A DNA stretch of 64,000 nucleotides, taken from Saprospiraceae bacterium (GTDB lineage: Bacteria; Bacteroidota; Bacteroidia; Chitinophagales; Saprospiraceae). Made by a program: the position numbers and the translations under genes. Of this stretch, positions 24,703-33,330 are shown one piece after another (position 1 is the stretch's first letter; each line of letters opens with the position of its first letter). The notes under the pieces are model-generated. The model had not been told where the DNA came from. It saw only the letters and a list, made by a program, of their open reading frames with translations, and did no database searches. The stretch lies in contig JABSSL010000075.1 in the NCBI GenBank assembly GCA_013214355.1, positions 99,961 through 163,960 of the forward strand. Reading direction: 5' to 3'.

Positions 24703-26679
24703 ATGTCAAGCAAACAGGTGAAGATGACACTGATCTTCACTCTATGTGCTATTGTGGGCGGTGCGCAAACGCCCTTCAATTGCAATGGAGGAATGTACAG
24801 AGTCACGGAAAACGATAAGGGGAGTACCTTTCAACAAATAGATTTAGATCCGGACCTCGGACGGATCCAGTTTACTGATTTGGCGCAGTATGACGGTTTA
24901 GCTATCAATGCCATTTGTTATCGTCCCCAGGATGATCTTGTATATGGCCTGATCCAAACCAGACCTTACCAACTCTGTAGGATAGATGCGGATTATCGCC
25001 TAGCTATCCTAGCTACCTTGCCTTTACCCGATTCTTTGCATTTTGTATCAGGGGATATTAGTCCCGATGGTAGATACCTTGTCATGTTGGGCTTTCATGA
25101 AAGAGCAAACTATAATTTGTTAGCCAGGATAGATTTAGCAGACCCGGATTATCATACCGAGATGGAGATTTTTCGAGCAGCGGGAAGCACCTCTTCTGTC
25201 TATTGTACGGATATTGCCTTTCATCCGACCACCAATGTGTTGTTTGGATTTGACCACTTGCAGAGGCGCTTAGTCACTATTGATCTGGATGAGGGGGTAA
25301 TCGATAACACTACATACCCGGTAACGGGCAAGATTCAAGGAATAGTTCCATCTATTTTCTTTGATGCTAGAGGAAACTTATTTGGAATCGGTTCTGCGGC
25401 AAGCCTTTTTGGGGATCGAACACTTTTTAAGTTCGACATTGATAGTGGGAAAGTTGACCGTTTGCAATCTTTGAACATCGACCACTATCCTGAAGACGCC
25501 TGCTCTTGCCCTTACACGGTTGAATTGTATAAAAGTATTAGTTTTCGCCAACTGTCTCCGTGTACCCAGGTTCAATTCACCTACTCCCTCGTTAACAAGA
25601 CAGGGGAACCACTCACCCAATTAGAACTACGAGACAGTTTTCCTGCTGGTTTTTCCATTCAAGCCATCCACCTAGATGATCAGTTATCGGCTACCATCTC
25701 TGGGGAAGGAACTCATCGCTTTGAGTTAAGCCAGCTGGACCTTCCCATTGGCCAATTTGAGATCACGGTTGATATGTGGCTGGAGGAGGAGGTTTCGGCA
25801 GGGGACTATGCAGACCATGCGACCTTATGGCATACACCGAGACTGTACCCGGAAGGTCCCAGTTATATTCTATCAGATGACCCGGAGACGATTGTAGTAG
25901 ATGATCCTACGCAATACTCGGTAAGACCTTTAGAGGCACTGTTCACCAAAAATCATTATTTGATCTGTCCTGGAGATAGCGTGCTCTTGCAACCACTGAC
26001 CGATCCAAACCTAAGCTATAGCTGGAGCACTGGACAAACTGGTCCTGCTATCTGGGTGTCAATACCTGGGGAATACGAATTATTGATAGAAAGTGACTGT
26101 GAGCGTGATCGAACCCGAGTACGGGTAGAGCTTTCAAATTTATCAGTGACTCTAGGATCTGGCATACACGCAGAAGAGGGGGAACCCATCGTAGCTGTAC
26201 CTGAAGTAATAGGTACAGGAGAAGTCGTAAGTTACGCCTGGACTTGGCTTCCTACGGGGGAGATGTCTATTTGTCCTAATTGCGATGAATTTCGTTTTGC
26301 GCCACTTGAAGAAGGCCTAGTCGAATTGAAGGTCATGGATGTATACGGCTGCGAAGCCGCTGCCACTACTCCTGTTTTCCTCAGCGAATTTGCAGTATAT
26401 GTTCCGAATGCCTTTAGTCCTAATGGAGATGGTTTGAACGATCGTTTCTATGTTCAAGGAAGAACAAATTATGACATTCAAAGTTTCCGGATTTTCGATC
26501 GCTGGGGAAATCAGATTTTTGAACAAGCCGATATAGAGGTCAATGCTTCAGAAATGGGCTGGAATGGTGAGGTCCGAGGGGAAATGATGAAAACTGGCGT
26601 GTATGTGTGGCAAGCAATTGTCGTTGCCAGGGATGGAAGGCAGCAGCTCTTGTCGGGGGGTGTGCAGCTGGTTCGATGA
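24703..26679 (+). CDS. Secreted protein with T9SS type B (gliding-motility-associated) C-terminal domain
   Basis: A 658-residue protein with an N-terminal export signal (TLIFTLCAIVGGAQ). Residues about 28-260 look like a beta-propeller of WD/NHL-like strands (DLAQYDGLAINAICY, DISPDGRYLVMLGF). A DUF11-like beta domain (about 290-390) and a PKD/Ig-like stretch follow. The C-terminus (about 565-658) is the type IX secretion type B sorting domain: VYVPNAFSPNGDGLNDRFYV, FRIFDRWGNQIFE, WNGEV and MKTGVYVWQ. Such proteins are exported by the type IX system and attached to or released from the surface. The function of the propeller is unknown. Upstream is very T-rich. Confidence 0.88.
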   Translation: MSSKQVKMTLIFTLCAIVGGAQTPFNCNGGMYRVTENDKGSTFQQIDLDPDLGRIQFTDLAQYDGLAINAICYRPQDDLVYGLIQTRPYQLCRIDADYRLAILATLPLPDSLHFVSGDISPDGRYLVMLGFHERANYNLLARIDLADPDYHTEMEIFRAAGSTSSVYCTDIAFHPTTNVLFGFDHLQRRLVTIDLDEGVIDNTTYPVTGKIQGIVPSIFFDARGNLFGIGSAASLFGDRTLFKFDIDSGKVDRLQSLNIDHYPEDACSCPYTVELYKSISFRQLSPCTQVQFTYSLVNKTGEPLTQLELRDSFPAGFSIQAIHLDDQLSATISGEGTHRFELSQLDLPIGQFEITVDMWLEEEVSAGDYADHATLWHTPRLYPEGPSYILSDDPETIVVDDPTQYSVRPLEALFTKNHYLICPGDSVLLQPLTDPNLSYSWSTGQTGPAIWVSIPGEYELLIESDCERDRTRVRVELSNLSVTLGSGIHAEEGEPIVAVPEVIGTGEVVSYAWTWLPTGEMSICPNCDEFRFAPLEEGLVELKVMDVYGCEAAATTPVFLSEFAVYVPNAFSPNGDGLNDRFYVQGRTNYDIQSFRIFDRWGNQIFEQADIEVNASEMGWNGEVRGEMMKTGVYVWQAIVVARDGRQQLLSGGVQLVR

Positions 26680-26740
26680 TCGTTTATCAAGGGAGCTAAG
26701 GTGGCTTTTTGAATAGATATTAGATATCAATTTTGCTAGA

Positions 26741-26748
26741 TAAGTTTG
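26741..26748 (+). promoter_or_regulatory. Possible -7 element (TAAGTTTG), weak support
   Basis: TAAGTTTG fits TAnnTTTG but has no TTG at -33 spacing and is about 200 bases upstream of the DUF2807 gene. Listed as a candidate only. Confidence 0.2.
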
Positions 26749-26950
26749 GTTTGCGCCGATCTAGTTCGTCGGATAGATTTTCTCACAACAACTTTATATT
26801 CCTTCCCACCTCTTGCAACCTCCCGAGATTTTTCGCGTCTTTACTGCAAACATTGAATTTATTCCTGCTCAATACAAATCGTATCCTTCTATACATCGAG
26901 TAGGTACTCACATTTAATTTCTATCATCTAAGGACTAAAACTTAAGAATC

Positions 26951-27688
26951 ATGACTAACCGACTCATTAAAACTTCCTTCCTGTTCACACTTGCCTTTCT
27001 TTTTTGCGCCAGCTTTACCCTAAATGCGCAGTGGAACAAAGGAATTAAAGGAAGTGGTAATGTAATTGAGCAAAATCGTAACCTCTCAGGTTTTCAAAAT
27101 GTCAAAGCAAGCAGTGGGGTAGATGTGGTGTTGATGCAAGGGAGCCAAGATAAAGTAGTGGTGAAGGCTGATGATAATTTGGCAGATAAGATAACTACCC
27201 GCATAGATGGGAATACCTTAGTACTAGGTGTTGAACGAAATACTTCTATTAGAAATGCTAAGTCTTTCAAGGTTTTGGTAACGGCAAGTAACCTGAAGGC
27301 AGTCCTTTCCTCTGGAGGATCAGATGTATATTCTGAAGGTACGATCAAAGCAGATGCATTGAGTATTAAAGCTAGTGGTGGAAGTGATGTGAAGATGGAT
27401 CTGACAGTTAAAGAATTGACCTGCGATATAAGTGGAGGATCGGATGCCAATCTTCAAGGTAAGGCACAATTTATGTTAGTCAATGCACGCGGAGGTAGTG
27501 ACTTTGAAGGGAAAAACTTAACGGTCGAAAATTGCGAACTAAAAGTGCATGGTGGTTCAGATGCCTATGTATACGTCACTGGCGAAATTTCCATGGAGGC
27601 GCATGGAGCAAGTGACATTCACTACAAAGGAAGCCCGAAGGTTAGTTATCAGAAATCTTCAGGTGGTTCCGATATCTACGGTAACTAA
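26951..27688 (+). CDS. DUF2807 (head-GIN domain) secreted beta-helical adhesin-like protein
   Basis: A 245-residue protein with a signal peptide (LIKTSFLFTLAFLFCASFTLNAQ). The mature part begins GSGNVIEQNRNLSGFQNVKASSGVDVVLMQG, the hallmark of head-GIN/DUF2807 proteins, then shows repeated strands with GGSD: SSGGSDVYSEG, ASGGSDVKMD, SGGSDANLQG, GGSDFEGK, GGSDAYVYV and SGGSDIYGN, so it likely folds as a beta-solenoid of about seven turns. Role is unknown. It ends just before a strong hairpin terminator at 27782-27819. Confidence 0.9.
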   Translation: MTNRLIKTSFLFTLAFLFCASFTLNAQWNKGIKGSGNVIEQNRNLSGFQNVKASSGVDVVLMQGSQDKVVVKADDNLADKITTRIDGNTLVLGVERNTSIRNAKSFKVLVTASNLKAVLSSGGSDVYSEGTIKADALSIKASGGSDVKMDLTVKELTCDISGGSDANLQGKAQFMLVNARGGSDFEGKNLTVENCELKVHGGSDAYVYVTGEISMEAHGASDIHYKGSPKVSYQKSSGGSDIYGN

Positions 27689-27781
27689 AGAAACTAAGGA
27701 GGAGGGATGGATAGCATCTACTATGCTACTCATCACTCCTTATATCCGCTTTAAAACGCTTATCACTGGTAAAGTGGTATC

Positions 27782-27819
27782 GGCACCTCTGGTCCTTTCG
27801 GGTTGTGACTGGAGGTGCC
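27782..27819 (+). terminator. Terminator hairpin GGCACCTC/GAGGTGCC with T tract
   Basis: An 8-base stem (27782-27789 with 27812-27819) encloses a 22-base loop and is followed by TTGTTTTTGG. It lies 94 bases after the DUF2807 stop and could also serve the converging DUF5916 gene. Confidence 0.6.
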
Positions 27820-27837
27820 TTGTTTTTGGGAAGGCAT

Positions 27838-30036
27838 CTATAGGTGAAACCATCTGGTGAACTTAACTACCAACCCAAGATCCTTAGTGTTCCAATCTGG
27901 GACACCAAAGTTATTGCCCAGCACTAAATACAGATCTGACATAGGGGCATAACGCCATTGCAGCCTGCTATTGATATTCATATTTTGTGCTAAGGTGTTG
28001 TATTGGAAAAAAGTGGTCCAAAATAATTGGTCGCTGAAAGAGATCTCTACCCTCGGTGCAAATAGGTGAATCCCTTCGCGCCCGTAGACATTCAAGTCTA
28101 CCCAGTTGTAAATATACCTCAGCTCTAGGTTCATCCAAGGTCGGAATTTGAGGCGTATATAGTTGTTGAGAGAAATACGGTGACCTGTGTAGAATGCTCC
28201 AAAATCAATGACCGTTCCATAAGAAAAGAGCTTACGAGGATCACTATCAAAATCGAAGAAATAGCGATAAAAGGTGTAGCGATCTATTGGCAGTAATTTG
28301 TTGTCCTGGCCGATCGGATTGAAAGGAAACAAAAGCTGAATTTCTTCCCGTCTCACTCCAAGATCTATCTCACTTTGATTGGCCATATCTAATTCATAAA
28401 CGAAAGAGCTAGTACTTTCACTGAATTCTCCACCGCTATTGATGTAATAGTTGTGCCGAAGTCTTGGCCCGTGGTACACAACTTGTTTTCCAGCAGCAGG
28501 ATAGAAGTCCCACCCTATCCAGTTGAAGTTTTGAATGTATCCAATGCGCAAAGTGCTGTCCTGTAAAGGATCATAATTAAATAGCCGAGGGGTGAACCCC
28601 ATGGCTGGCAAGTAGTTTTCCCCGAGTGAGAAAACGGTGGTGTAAAAACGAAGCGATTTGGAACTGTAATTGACGGTCCATTCCCAGTGGTCGCGATCTT
28701 TTTTGATGTTGGGTTCATCCAAAAAGGCTCGGTGGTAGGCGGTCGTGCTCGAAAAATTTCCACTTTCTGATCGATAATTGAATTCTGCTCCGGCAACTCG
28801 GTTAAAGCTAGCTCCTTCTTGATCTGCAGTCGAGGTCTGCTGTTGATTCGTTAGGAAGCCCCGAAAGGAAGATCTTTTGAGGACCCGTCTTTGAAAGGCA
28901 GCAACGGTATAGTTTTGAGCAGCGTTTCCATCTGATTCGGTGGTCTGTGTATTCATTAGATTGACACGCCACTTGTCGCTGAGGTTACCACTCAATCGGG
29001 CACCAAAGGCAATCGGGATGGTTTGCCCGTTTCGCAGGCCAATCCTTCGAGAGAAAAAGGGTTTTATTTCCCAATTGCCAAAAGTCTCGATGAGATCATT
29101 GTTCTCCAAAAAGAAAGGCCTTCGCTCTGGAAAGAAGATATTAAATCGGCTTAGGTTGATGACTTGGCGATCAACTTCGACGGTAGAAAAATCAGGATTG
29201 ATGGTAAGGTCGAGATTAAGGGAGGGTGTGAGGGCTACTTTGGCATCGATTCCTGCGTTGACCCTCTGCCTTGTTTGATCTGCTGTTAGATAATCTCGAT
29301 TAAGGCTCCCGGAAGTGTAGGGTAAAACAGAGGCATTACTACGATTTTGTGGAAGGGGAGCTGGCCACTGCAATATTCCTGTATACCCAAGATCTACATC
29401 TGAAAAATTAGCGGGGAAGGGGATCCAGGTAGAGATCTGATTACGCTTCATATCGTTGCGAATGAAATTGATTCCCCATTGCAATTGGTCATGTTGATAT
29501 CTTATGCTTTTGAAAGGGATAGCGATCTCAGCTGTCCAGCTACTATCTGTTCCTTGTTTGACGGCACTATACCAAGCAATATCCCAACTAAGATCGACAC
29601 TCGTACTAGCGATCATACCTTCTGACTGCGCACCTCCGGCATTGACTGCGAAAAAAAAGCCGTGTGTTTTTTGTCTGGCTGGATCTAGGACGATGCCAAT
29701 CCCATCGTCACTGAAGAATTGGTCCCGTTTGAGGGACTCTAAAATGTATTGGTTATTCAGGGATTTACAGGTGAAGCCAAAATAAAGGAAGCGTTCATCA
29801 TAGGTAAGGTATACCGTGGTTTGGGCTTCTGCCTTACCGATATCGTTGGGACGGTGGTTCCAGAAGGAACTGATGGGGGTTATGCCTTGCCATGCCGCTT
29901 CGTCCATGATACCATCAACGAGGATGGGCCCTTCGGCTAGTTGGATATTTGTACTTGTGGAATCTAGTTGCTGACAGTAGGCGTTTACCAGTAGACATAA
30001 GATGCCTACTAGAAGTAAAGGTGATTTCTTCATCAT
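27838..30036 (-). CDS. Outer-membrane beta-barrel protein, DUF5916 with CBM9-like domain
   Basis: A 732-residue exported protein with a signal peptide (MMKKSPLLLVGILCLLVNAYCQ). Residues about 32-210 contain the carbohydrate-binding CBM9-like domain common to this family (LAEGPILVDGIMDEAAWQGI, YLTYDERFLYFGFTCKS). Beyond about 220 is a beta-barrel-like DUF5916 domain with alternating aromatic and polar residues, ending in FTRWFHL, a typical outer-membrane C-terminal Phe-x-Leu. It probably sits in the outer membrane; ligand unknown. Downstream on the minus strand it converges with the DUF2807 gene. No susC/D-type partner is adjacent. Confidence 0.86.
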   Translation of the reverse strand: MMKKSPLLLVGILCLLVNAYCQQLDSTSTNIQLAEGPILVDGIMDEAAWQGITPISSFWNHRPNDIGKAEAQTTVYLTYDERFLYFGFTCKSLNNQYILESLKRDQFFSDDGIGIVLDPARQKTHGFFFAVNAGGAQSEGMIASTSVDLSWDIAWYSAVKQGTDSSWTAEIAIPFKSIRYQHDQLQWGINFIRNDMKRNQISTWIPFPANFSDVDLGYTGILQWPAPLPQNRSNASVLPYTSGSLNRDYLTADQTRQRVNAGIDAKVALTPSLNLDLTINPDFSTVEVDRQVINLSRFNIFFPERRPFFLENNDLIETFGNWEIKPFFSRRIGLRNGQTIPIAFGARLSGNLSDKWRVNLMNTQTTESDGNAAQNYTVAAFQRRVLKRSSFRGFLTNQQQTSTADQEGASFNRVAGAEFNYRSESGNFSSTTAYHRAFLDEPNIKKDRDHWEWTVNYSSKSLRFYTTVFSLGENYLPAMGFTPRLFNYDPLQDSTLRIGYIQNFNWIGWDFYPAAGKQVVYHGPRLRHNYYINSGGEFSESTSSFVYELDMANQSEIDLGVRREEIQLLFPFNPIGQDNKLLPIDRYTFYRYFFDFDSDPRKLFSYGTVIDFGAFYTGHRISLNNYIRLKFRPWMNLELRYIYNWVDLNVYGREGIHLFAPRVEISFSDQLFWTTFFQYNTLAQNMNINSRLQWRYAPMSDLYLVLGNNFGVPDWNTKDLGLVVKFTRWFHL

Positions 30037-30189
30037 GTGCTTAGATTATAGAATGCGAACTAGGGTCAGCTGGCTACGGGACCAGTAGACATTTTGTGCA
30101 ATACCAAAATGAAATTGAAAGAATAATACACAGCCCTTATCAGTAGACAAGGCCCATTTTACGTATGAATGACGTTTTGCTATGTTTTC

Positions 30190-32004
30190 TTAAGCTCTGA
30201 TTTCGTCTAATGCCCAAACGGTAACTTCTCGTACTTCACTGCTTTCATCCCGTAGTAAGGGAAGCAAGTGGTGAAGTGCTCTGGCATCACCGATCATACC
30301 TAAGCTCTTGGCGCTGGCTACTCGGACCGATGAATCTTTATGTGATAGCAGTGGTAATAATGTCGAGAGGGATTCCTTGGCCTTCAACTTGCCCAAACCC
30401 ACTATGGCATCTAAATTACTGGCCGGTTCTTCACGTAGTAGGTCGGAGAGCAATGGAACAGCACAATAGTTACCATATTCCCCGATCTTCTGAATCGCTG
30501 CCGTGCGTTGCGCTGGAGGCCAAGTTTGAATCGCATTCCAAAGGAGAGTTGTTCCCCTAGGAACTCCGATATCTGCAATGGCTTGTACAGCGGCCAAACG
30601 GAGATGTAGATGAGGAGCATATAAGAATGGATTAATAAGTTCTAGGGAAGCTGGCACTTCCAATTCACCAATGGATCGGATCGCCATCTCTTGTACCCAG
30701 CTATCCTCATCCTCTAAAAGTGGTTGTAAGGCCGTAAAACTGCTTTGATCTTTTATTTCTCCTAGTGCCCAGGCCGCTAAGGACCGGACCTGAGCAGAAT
30801 CATGACTAAGCAATTCCTGTAAAGGAGTGACTGCCGCTGCATTTTCCTCCTCCCCAGTCTGCCAGATGAGTGGAGTGAGTTGATCAACCGGAGCGTGCAA
30901 TTGTTGTTGTAGGGCTGTGTGAGAGGAGAGCGCTGAACGAGCTTCTGTTTGAAAGCAAGCTGATAAAATCGTTAAGCACCCTAAGGAAAGTAGTGTAAAC
31001 TTGGAAAAAATCCCCATCCGTACTGGTGTACTTGAGTCTTCCTTGATGACATATTCTACCCGGTTCCGCAGCTGGCTGGCGTGACCGATAGAGGATACCA
31101 TGGAGAATTTGGGAGTTTGAAGTAGTCGGGTGATTTGCACCAATTGGGTGGCGTAGTCATAGGGGGATATTTCATGGCTAATAACCCAATGATCAGCTCG
31201 TTTTTCACTTTCCAATTGTACTTGCTTCGACAAGATCCAAATCGGGTAATTCCACCAGAAAAAACAGCAAGCCAAGCGCCGGATGATGTTGGGACCGAAG
31301 TCTTGATGGTTGATATGGGCCGCTTCGTGCAACAGAACAGCTTTAAGCCGTTCCTCTGGCCATAGGATGGCTCCTGGCGGGAGGACGATGACTGGGTTTC
31401 GAAATCCAAAGGTGAAAGGAATTTGGGTAGAATTATCGAGTATAAACTTTGGGGAAGGAAGAGGATTTACCGCAGCTAGCGAAGACCATAATTTATCCAG
31501 GACCGGATGATTATCGATTTCCACACGAGACTGGGCTAATCGCCTAAGTAGAAATAGTTCACGCCCCAATTGAAAGAGAAAAATGACAATCCCCAACATC
31601 CAAATCACATGCGTGGTCATCCTCCAAGTCATAGCTGAAGAAGTACTTGCCTCCGCATCGGGCTTCAGCGTATATAGGTCCTCTACAATCGATTTTTCCG
31701 CGGAGTTAATACACGTTTTTGCTGAATCTATGGCTGCTGTGACAACGGCTAAATCCATGGAGCCAATTGATGCGTCTTGGGGCTGAGCAACTGGTTGAAT
31801 AAAGGAGCTAGTATACGGCCAATGCCATTCCGGGAAGACTTCTATACTCAAAGGGAGTAAGGCTAGTATGAAGAAGAATAGCTGTAGGGTGAAGTAGCGA
31901 ATTTTGGGTGATAGCTGCTTAGTAAATAGATAAGCCATCCAGGCCAAACCGGTAATCACAATCGATTTTATGGCTAGTAAGCCAAGGGGGCTAAGACTAA
32001 TCAT
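30190..32004 (-). CDS. BlaR1-like M56 membrane peptidase fused to HEAT repeats
   Basis: A 604-residue membrane protein. N-terminal hydrophobic helices near residues 10-25 and 38-55, another near 132-148, then a cytoplasmic M56 zinc peptidase with HEAAH (226-230) as the metal site, and a further helix near 327-343. BlaR1 proteins end in a periplasmic penicillin-sensor domain; here the C-terminal part (about 385-604) instead has six or so HEAT/PBS-lyase-like repeats (VRSLAAWALGEI, VQEMAIRSIGEL, VRVASAKSLGMIGDARAL, VREVTVWALDEI). So the signal sensed is probably not a beta-lactam. The start codon overlaps the BlaI stop by 4 bases, and the pair is regulated by the BlaI sites at 32396-32466 (inference). 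Confidence 0.86.
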   Translation of the reverse strand: MISLSPLGLLAIKSIVITGLAWMAYLFTKQLSPKIRYFTLQLFFFILALLPLSIEVFPEWHWPYTSSFIQPVAQPQDASIGSMDLAVVTAAIDSAKTCINSAEKSIVEDLYTLKPDAEASTSSAMTWRMTTHVIWMLGIVIFLFQLGRELFLLRRLAQSRVEIDNHPVLDKLWSSLAAVNPLPSPKFILDNSTQIPFTFGFRNPVIVLPPGAILWPEERLKAVLLHEAAHINHQDFGPNIIRRLACCFFWWNYPIWILSKQVQLESEKRADHWVISHEISPYDYATQLVQITRLLQTPKFSMVSSIGHASQLRNRVEYVIKEDSSTPVRMGIFSKFTLLSLGCLTILSACFQTEARSALSSHTALQQQLHAPVDQLTPLIWQTGEEENAAAVTPLQELLSHDSAQVRSLAAWALGEIKDQSSFTALQPLLEDEDSWVQEMAIRSIGELEVPASLELINPFLYAPHLHLRLAAVQAIADIGVPRGTTLLWNAIQTWPPAQRTAAIQKIGEYGNYCAVPLLSDLLREEPASNLDAIVGLGKLKAKESLSTLLPLLSHKDSSVRVASAKSLGMIGDARALHHLLPLLRDESSEVREVTVWALDEIRA

Positions 32005-32390
32005 TGCTTTCCTTTTTTCTGACGGGCCACTTCAATGAGCTGGGCTAGCTCGTCTAATTCAGCCTCTGATATCTTACTGGAGTCAAGATTGAGTAAGGTG
32101 GAAACTACTTTTGGCGTGGAGCCGCCAAAGTAGGTTCTAACGACATGTTTCAAGGCTGACTGCTCGGCCTGCTCTGCTGCAACCGCAGGTTGATAGATGT
32201 ATTTCTTCCCCTCCTCCCGCTGCTGCAGGTATCCTTTATTCTTCAGGTTGTATATAGAAACTCGAATCGTATTATAGGAAGGTTGATCGGCTAGATTATC
32301 TACTACCTCTTGTACACTGGCCTCGCTCAATCGATGGATAATTTCCATGATCTGGCGCTCTCTTTTGCTGAGTTCAGAATAGTCGGGCAT
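32001..32390 (-). CDS. BlaI/MecI/CopY-family transcriptional repressor
   Basis: From ATG at 32390 the protein is 129 residues (MPDYSELSKRERQIMEIIHRL). It has the BlaI winged helix (EASVQEVVDNLADQPSYNTIRVSIYNLKNKGYLQQREEG) and the C-terminal dimerisation helices (LDELAQLIEVAR). BlaI repressors are cleaved through the action of their BlaR1 partner. The frame extends to 32444, but the identical TGTAA-N6-TTACA palindrome at 32396-32411 would then be inside the coding region, so the shorter start is chosen. It overlaps the M56 gene by 4 bases and lies divergent from a TPR/TonB operon. Confidence 0.93.
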   Translation of the reverse strand: MPDYSELSKRERQIMEIIHRLSEASVQEVVDNLADQPSYNTIRVSIYNLKNKGYLQQREEGKKYIYQPAVAAEQAEQSALKHVVRTYFGGSTPKVVSTLLNLDSSKISEAELDELAQLIEVARQKKGKQ

Positions 32391-32395
32391 GAATG

Positions 32396-32411
32396 TGTAA
32401 TTTTTTTTACA
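32396..32411. promoter_or_regulatory. BlaI operator candidate 1 (TGTAA-N6-TTACA)
   Basis: An inverted repeat TGTAA-TTTTTT-TTACA lies 5 bases before the BlaI start codon. It sits inside a 20-base sequence AATGTGTAATTTTTTTTACA (32392-32411) that recurs exactly at 32447-32466. BlaI-type repressors bind TACA/TGTA palindromes, so self-regulation is likely. Confidence 0.65.
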
Positions 32412-32450
32412 CTGCAATGTATTGGGATTTGAGCACAAATGCAATCAATG

Positions 32451-32466
32451 TGTAATTTTTTTTACA
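32451..32466. promoter_or_regulatory. BlaI operator candidate 2 (TGTAA-N6-TTACA)
   Basis: Second exact copy of the TGTAA-N6-TTACA palindrome, 55 bases from the first (about five helical turns, so on the same face of DNA). It lies 137 bases before the ATG of the divergent TPR gene and could affect both directions. Confidence 0.6.
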
Positions 32467-32603
32467 GTTAGTGGCTTACCCCTGATTTTGCTCGTCTACG
32501 AGATCTTACCATCCATCTACCACCTAGAACCAGCGAGCTATTCGATTTTTGACCCAACTAGAAAGCGCTTTACTTGCCTGTCAAATCACAAAATCTAGTT
32601 GAT

Positions 32604-33330
32604 ATGAAAGAAATCACCTGCTGTCTTTTATTCTTACTTCTTTCCGCCTTTGCAATTGGGCAATCACCGAAAATCACTACAAGAAATTGAAGAACAAATA
32701 AACCAGGCGCAAGCTCAGTCATTCGCTCAACGCACTGATAAACTGGCACCGCTTTTAGAAAAGCTGGAAGCCATGGAACCTTCTGAATGGTTGGATTACT
32801 GGAAGGCCTATACTGCCTATCAAGGGGCCATTTACTTAATGGTAATGGAAGATCAAGCAGGGGCTTTAGCCTATGTGGACAAGGGACTGGCTGTTCTAGA
32901 ACAGAAAGATAAACCCAATGATGAAGAGTACGCTCTCTTGGGTACCCTCTACAGCTTATCTATCTCCTTTAAACCTGGTGAAGCTATTGGCCTCTCGGCC
33001 AAGGCTCGGAAAAGTTTTAATAAAGCTTTGAAGAAGAACTCGGGTAACTTACGAGTCCTAGTGGGTATAGGTAGATCTGATTACTATAAGCCAAAGCAAT
33101 ATGGTGGTGGAAAAGAAGCAGAAGCTTTTCTGCTCAAGGCACTTGCCGCCCCAGATCAATATTCTTCGGAGGCCAATGCTCCCAGCTGGGGAAGGGATGA
33201 TGCCTATTATTATCTAGCGGCTTTCTACGAAAGAGAGGACCGGAGAGATGATGCGAAACTCTATTGCCATAAAGGTTTGAAGGAGTTTCCTACACATCCT
33301 CTATTAACTGAACTTTTGGCAAAACTGTAA
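32604..33330 (+). CDS. Secreted TPR-like protein, interrupted by one-base frameshift near its start
   Basis: ATG at 32604 opens a clean signal peptide (MKEITCCLLFLLLSAFAIGQ) that runs into a stop after 28 codons, while the rest of the protein continues in the next frame to 33330. Removing one A from the AAAA at 32670-32673 joins them as GQSPKSLQEIEEQINQ, so the true gene is about 241 residues. The body is helical with TPR-like repeats (KARKSFNKALKKNSGNLRVL, DAYYYLAAFYEREDRRDDAKLY), typical of small secreted proteins next to TonB receptors. Its stop directly abuts the receptor start (TAAATG). Either the sequence has a one-base error or the gene is broken; role unknown. Confidence 0.72.

Noticed and set aside
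30190..32390. Reading the BlaI/BlaR1-like pair as a beta-lactam resistance locus
   Set aside because: The peptidase has HEAT repeats instead of a penicillin sensor and no beta-lactamase gene is present.
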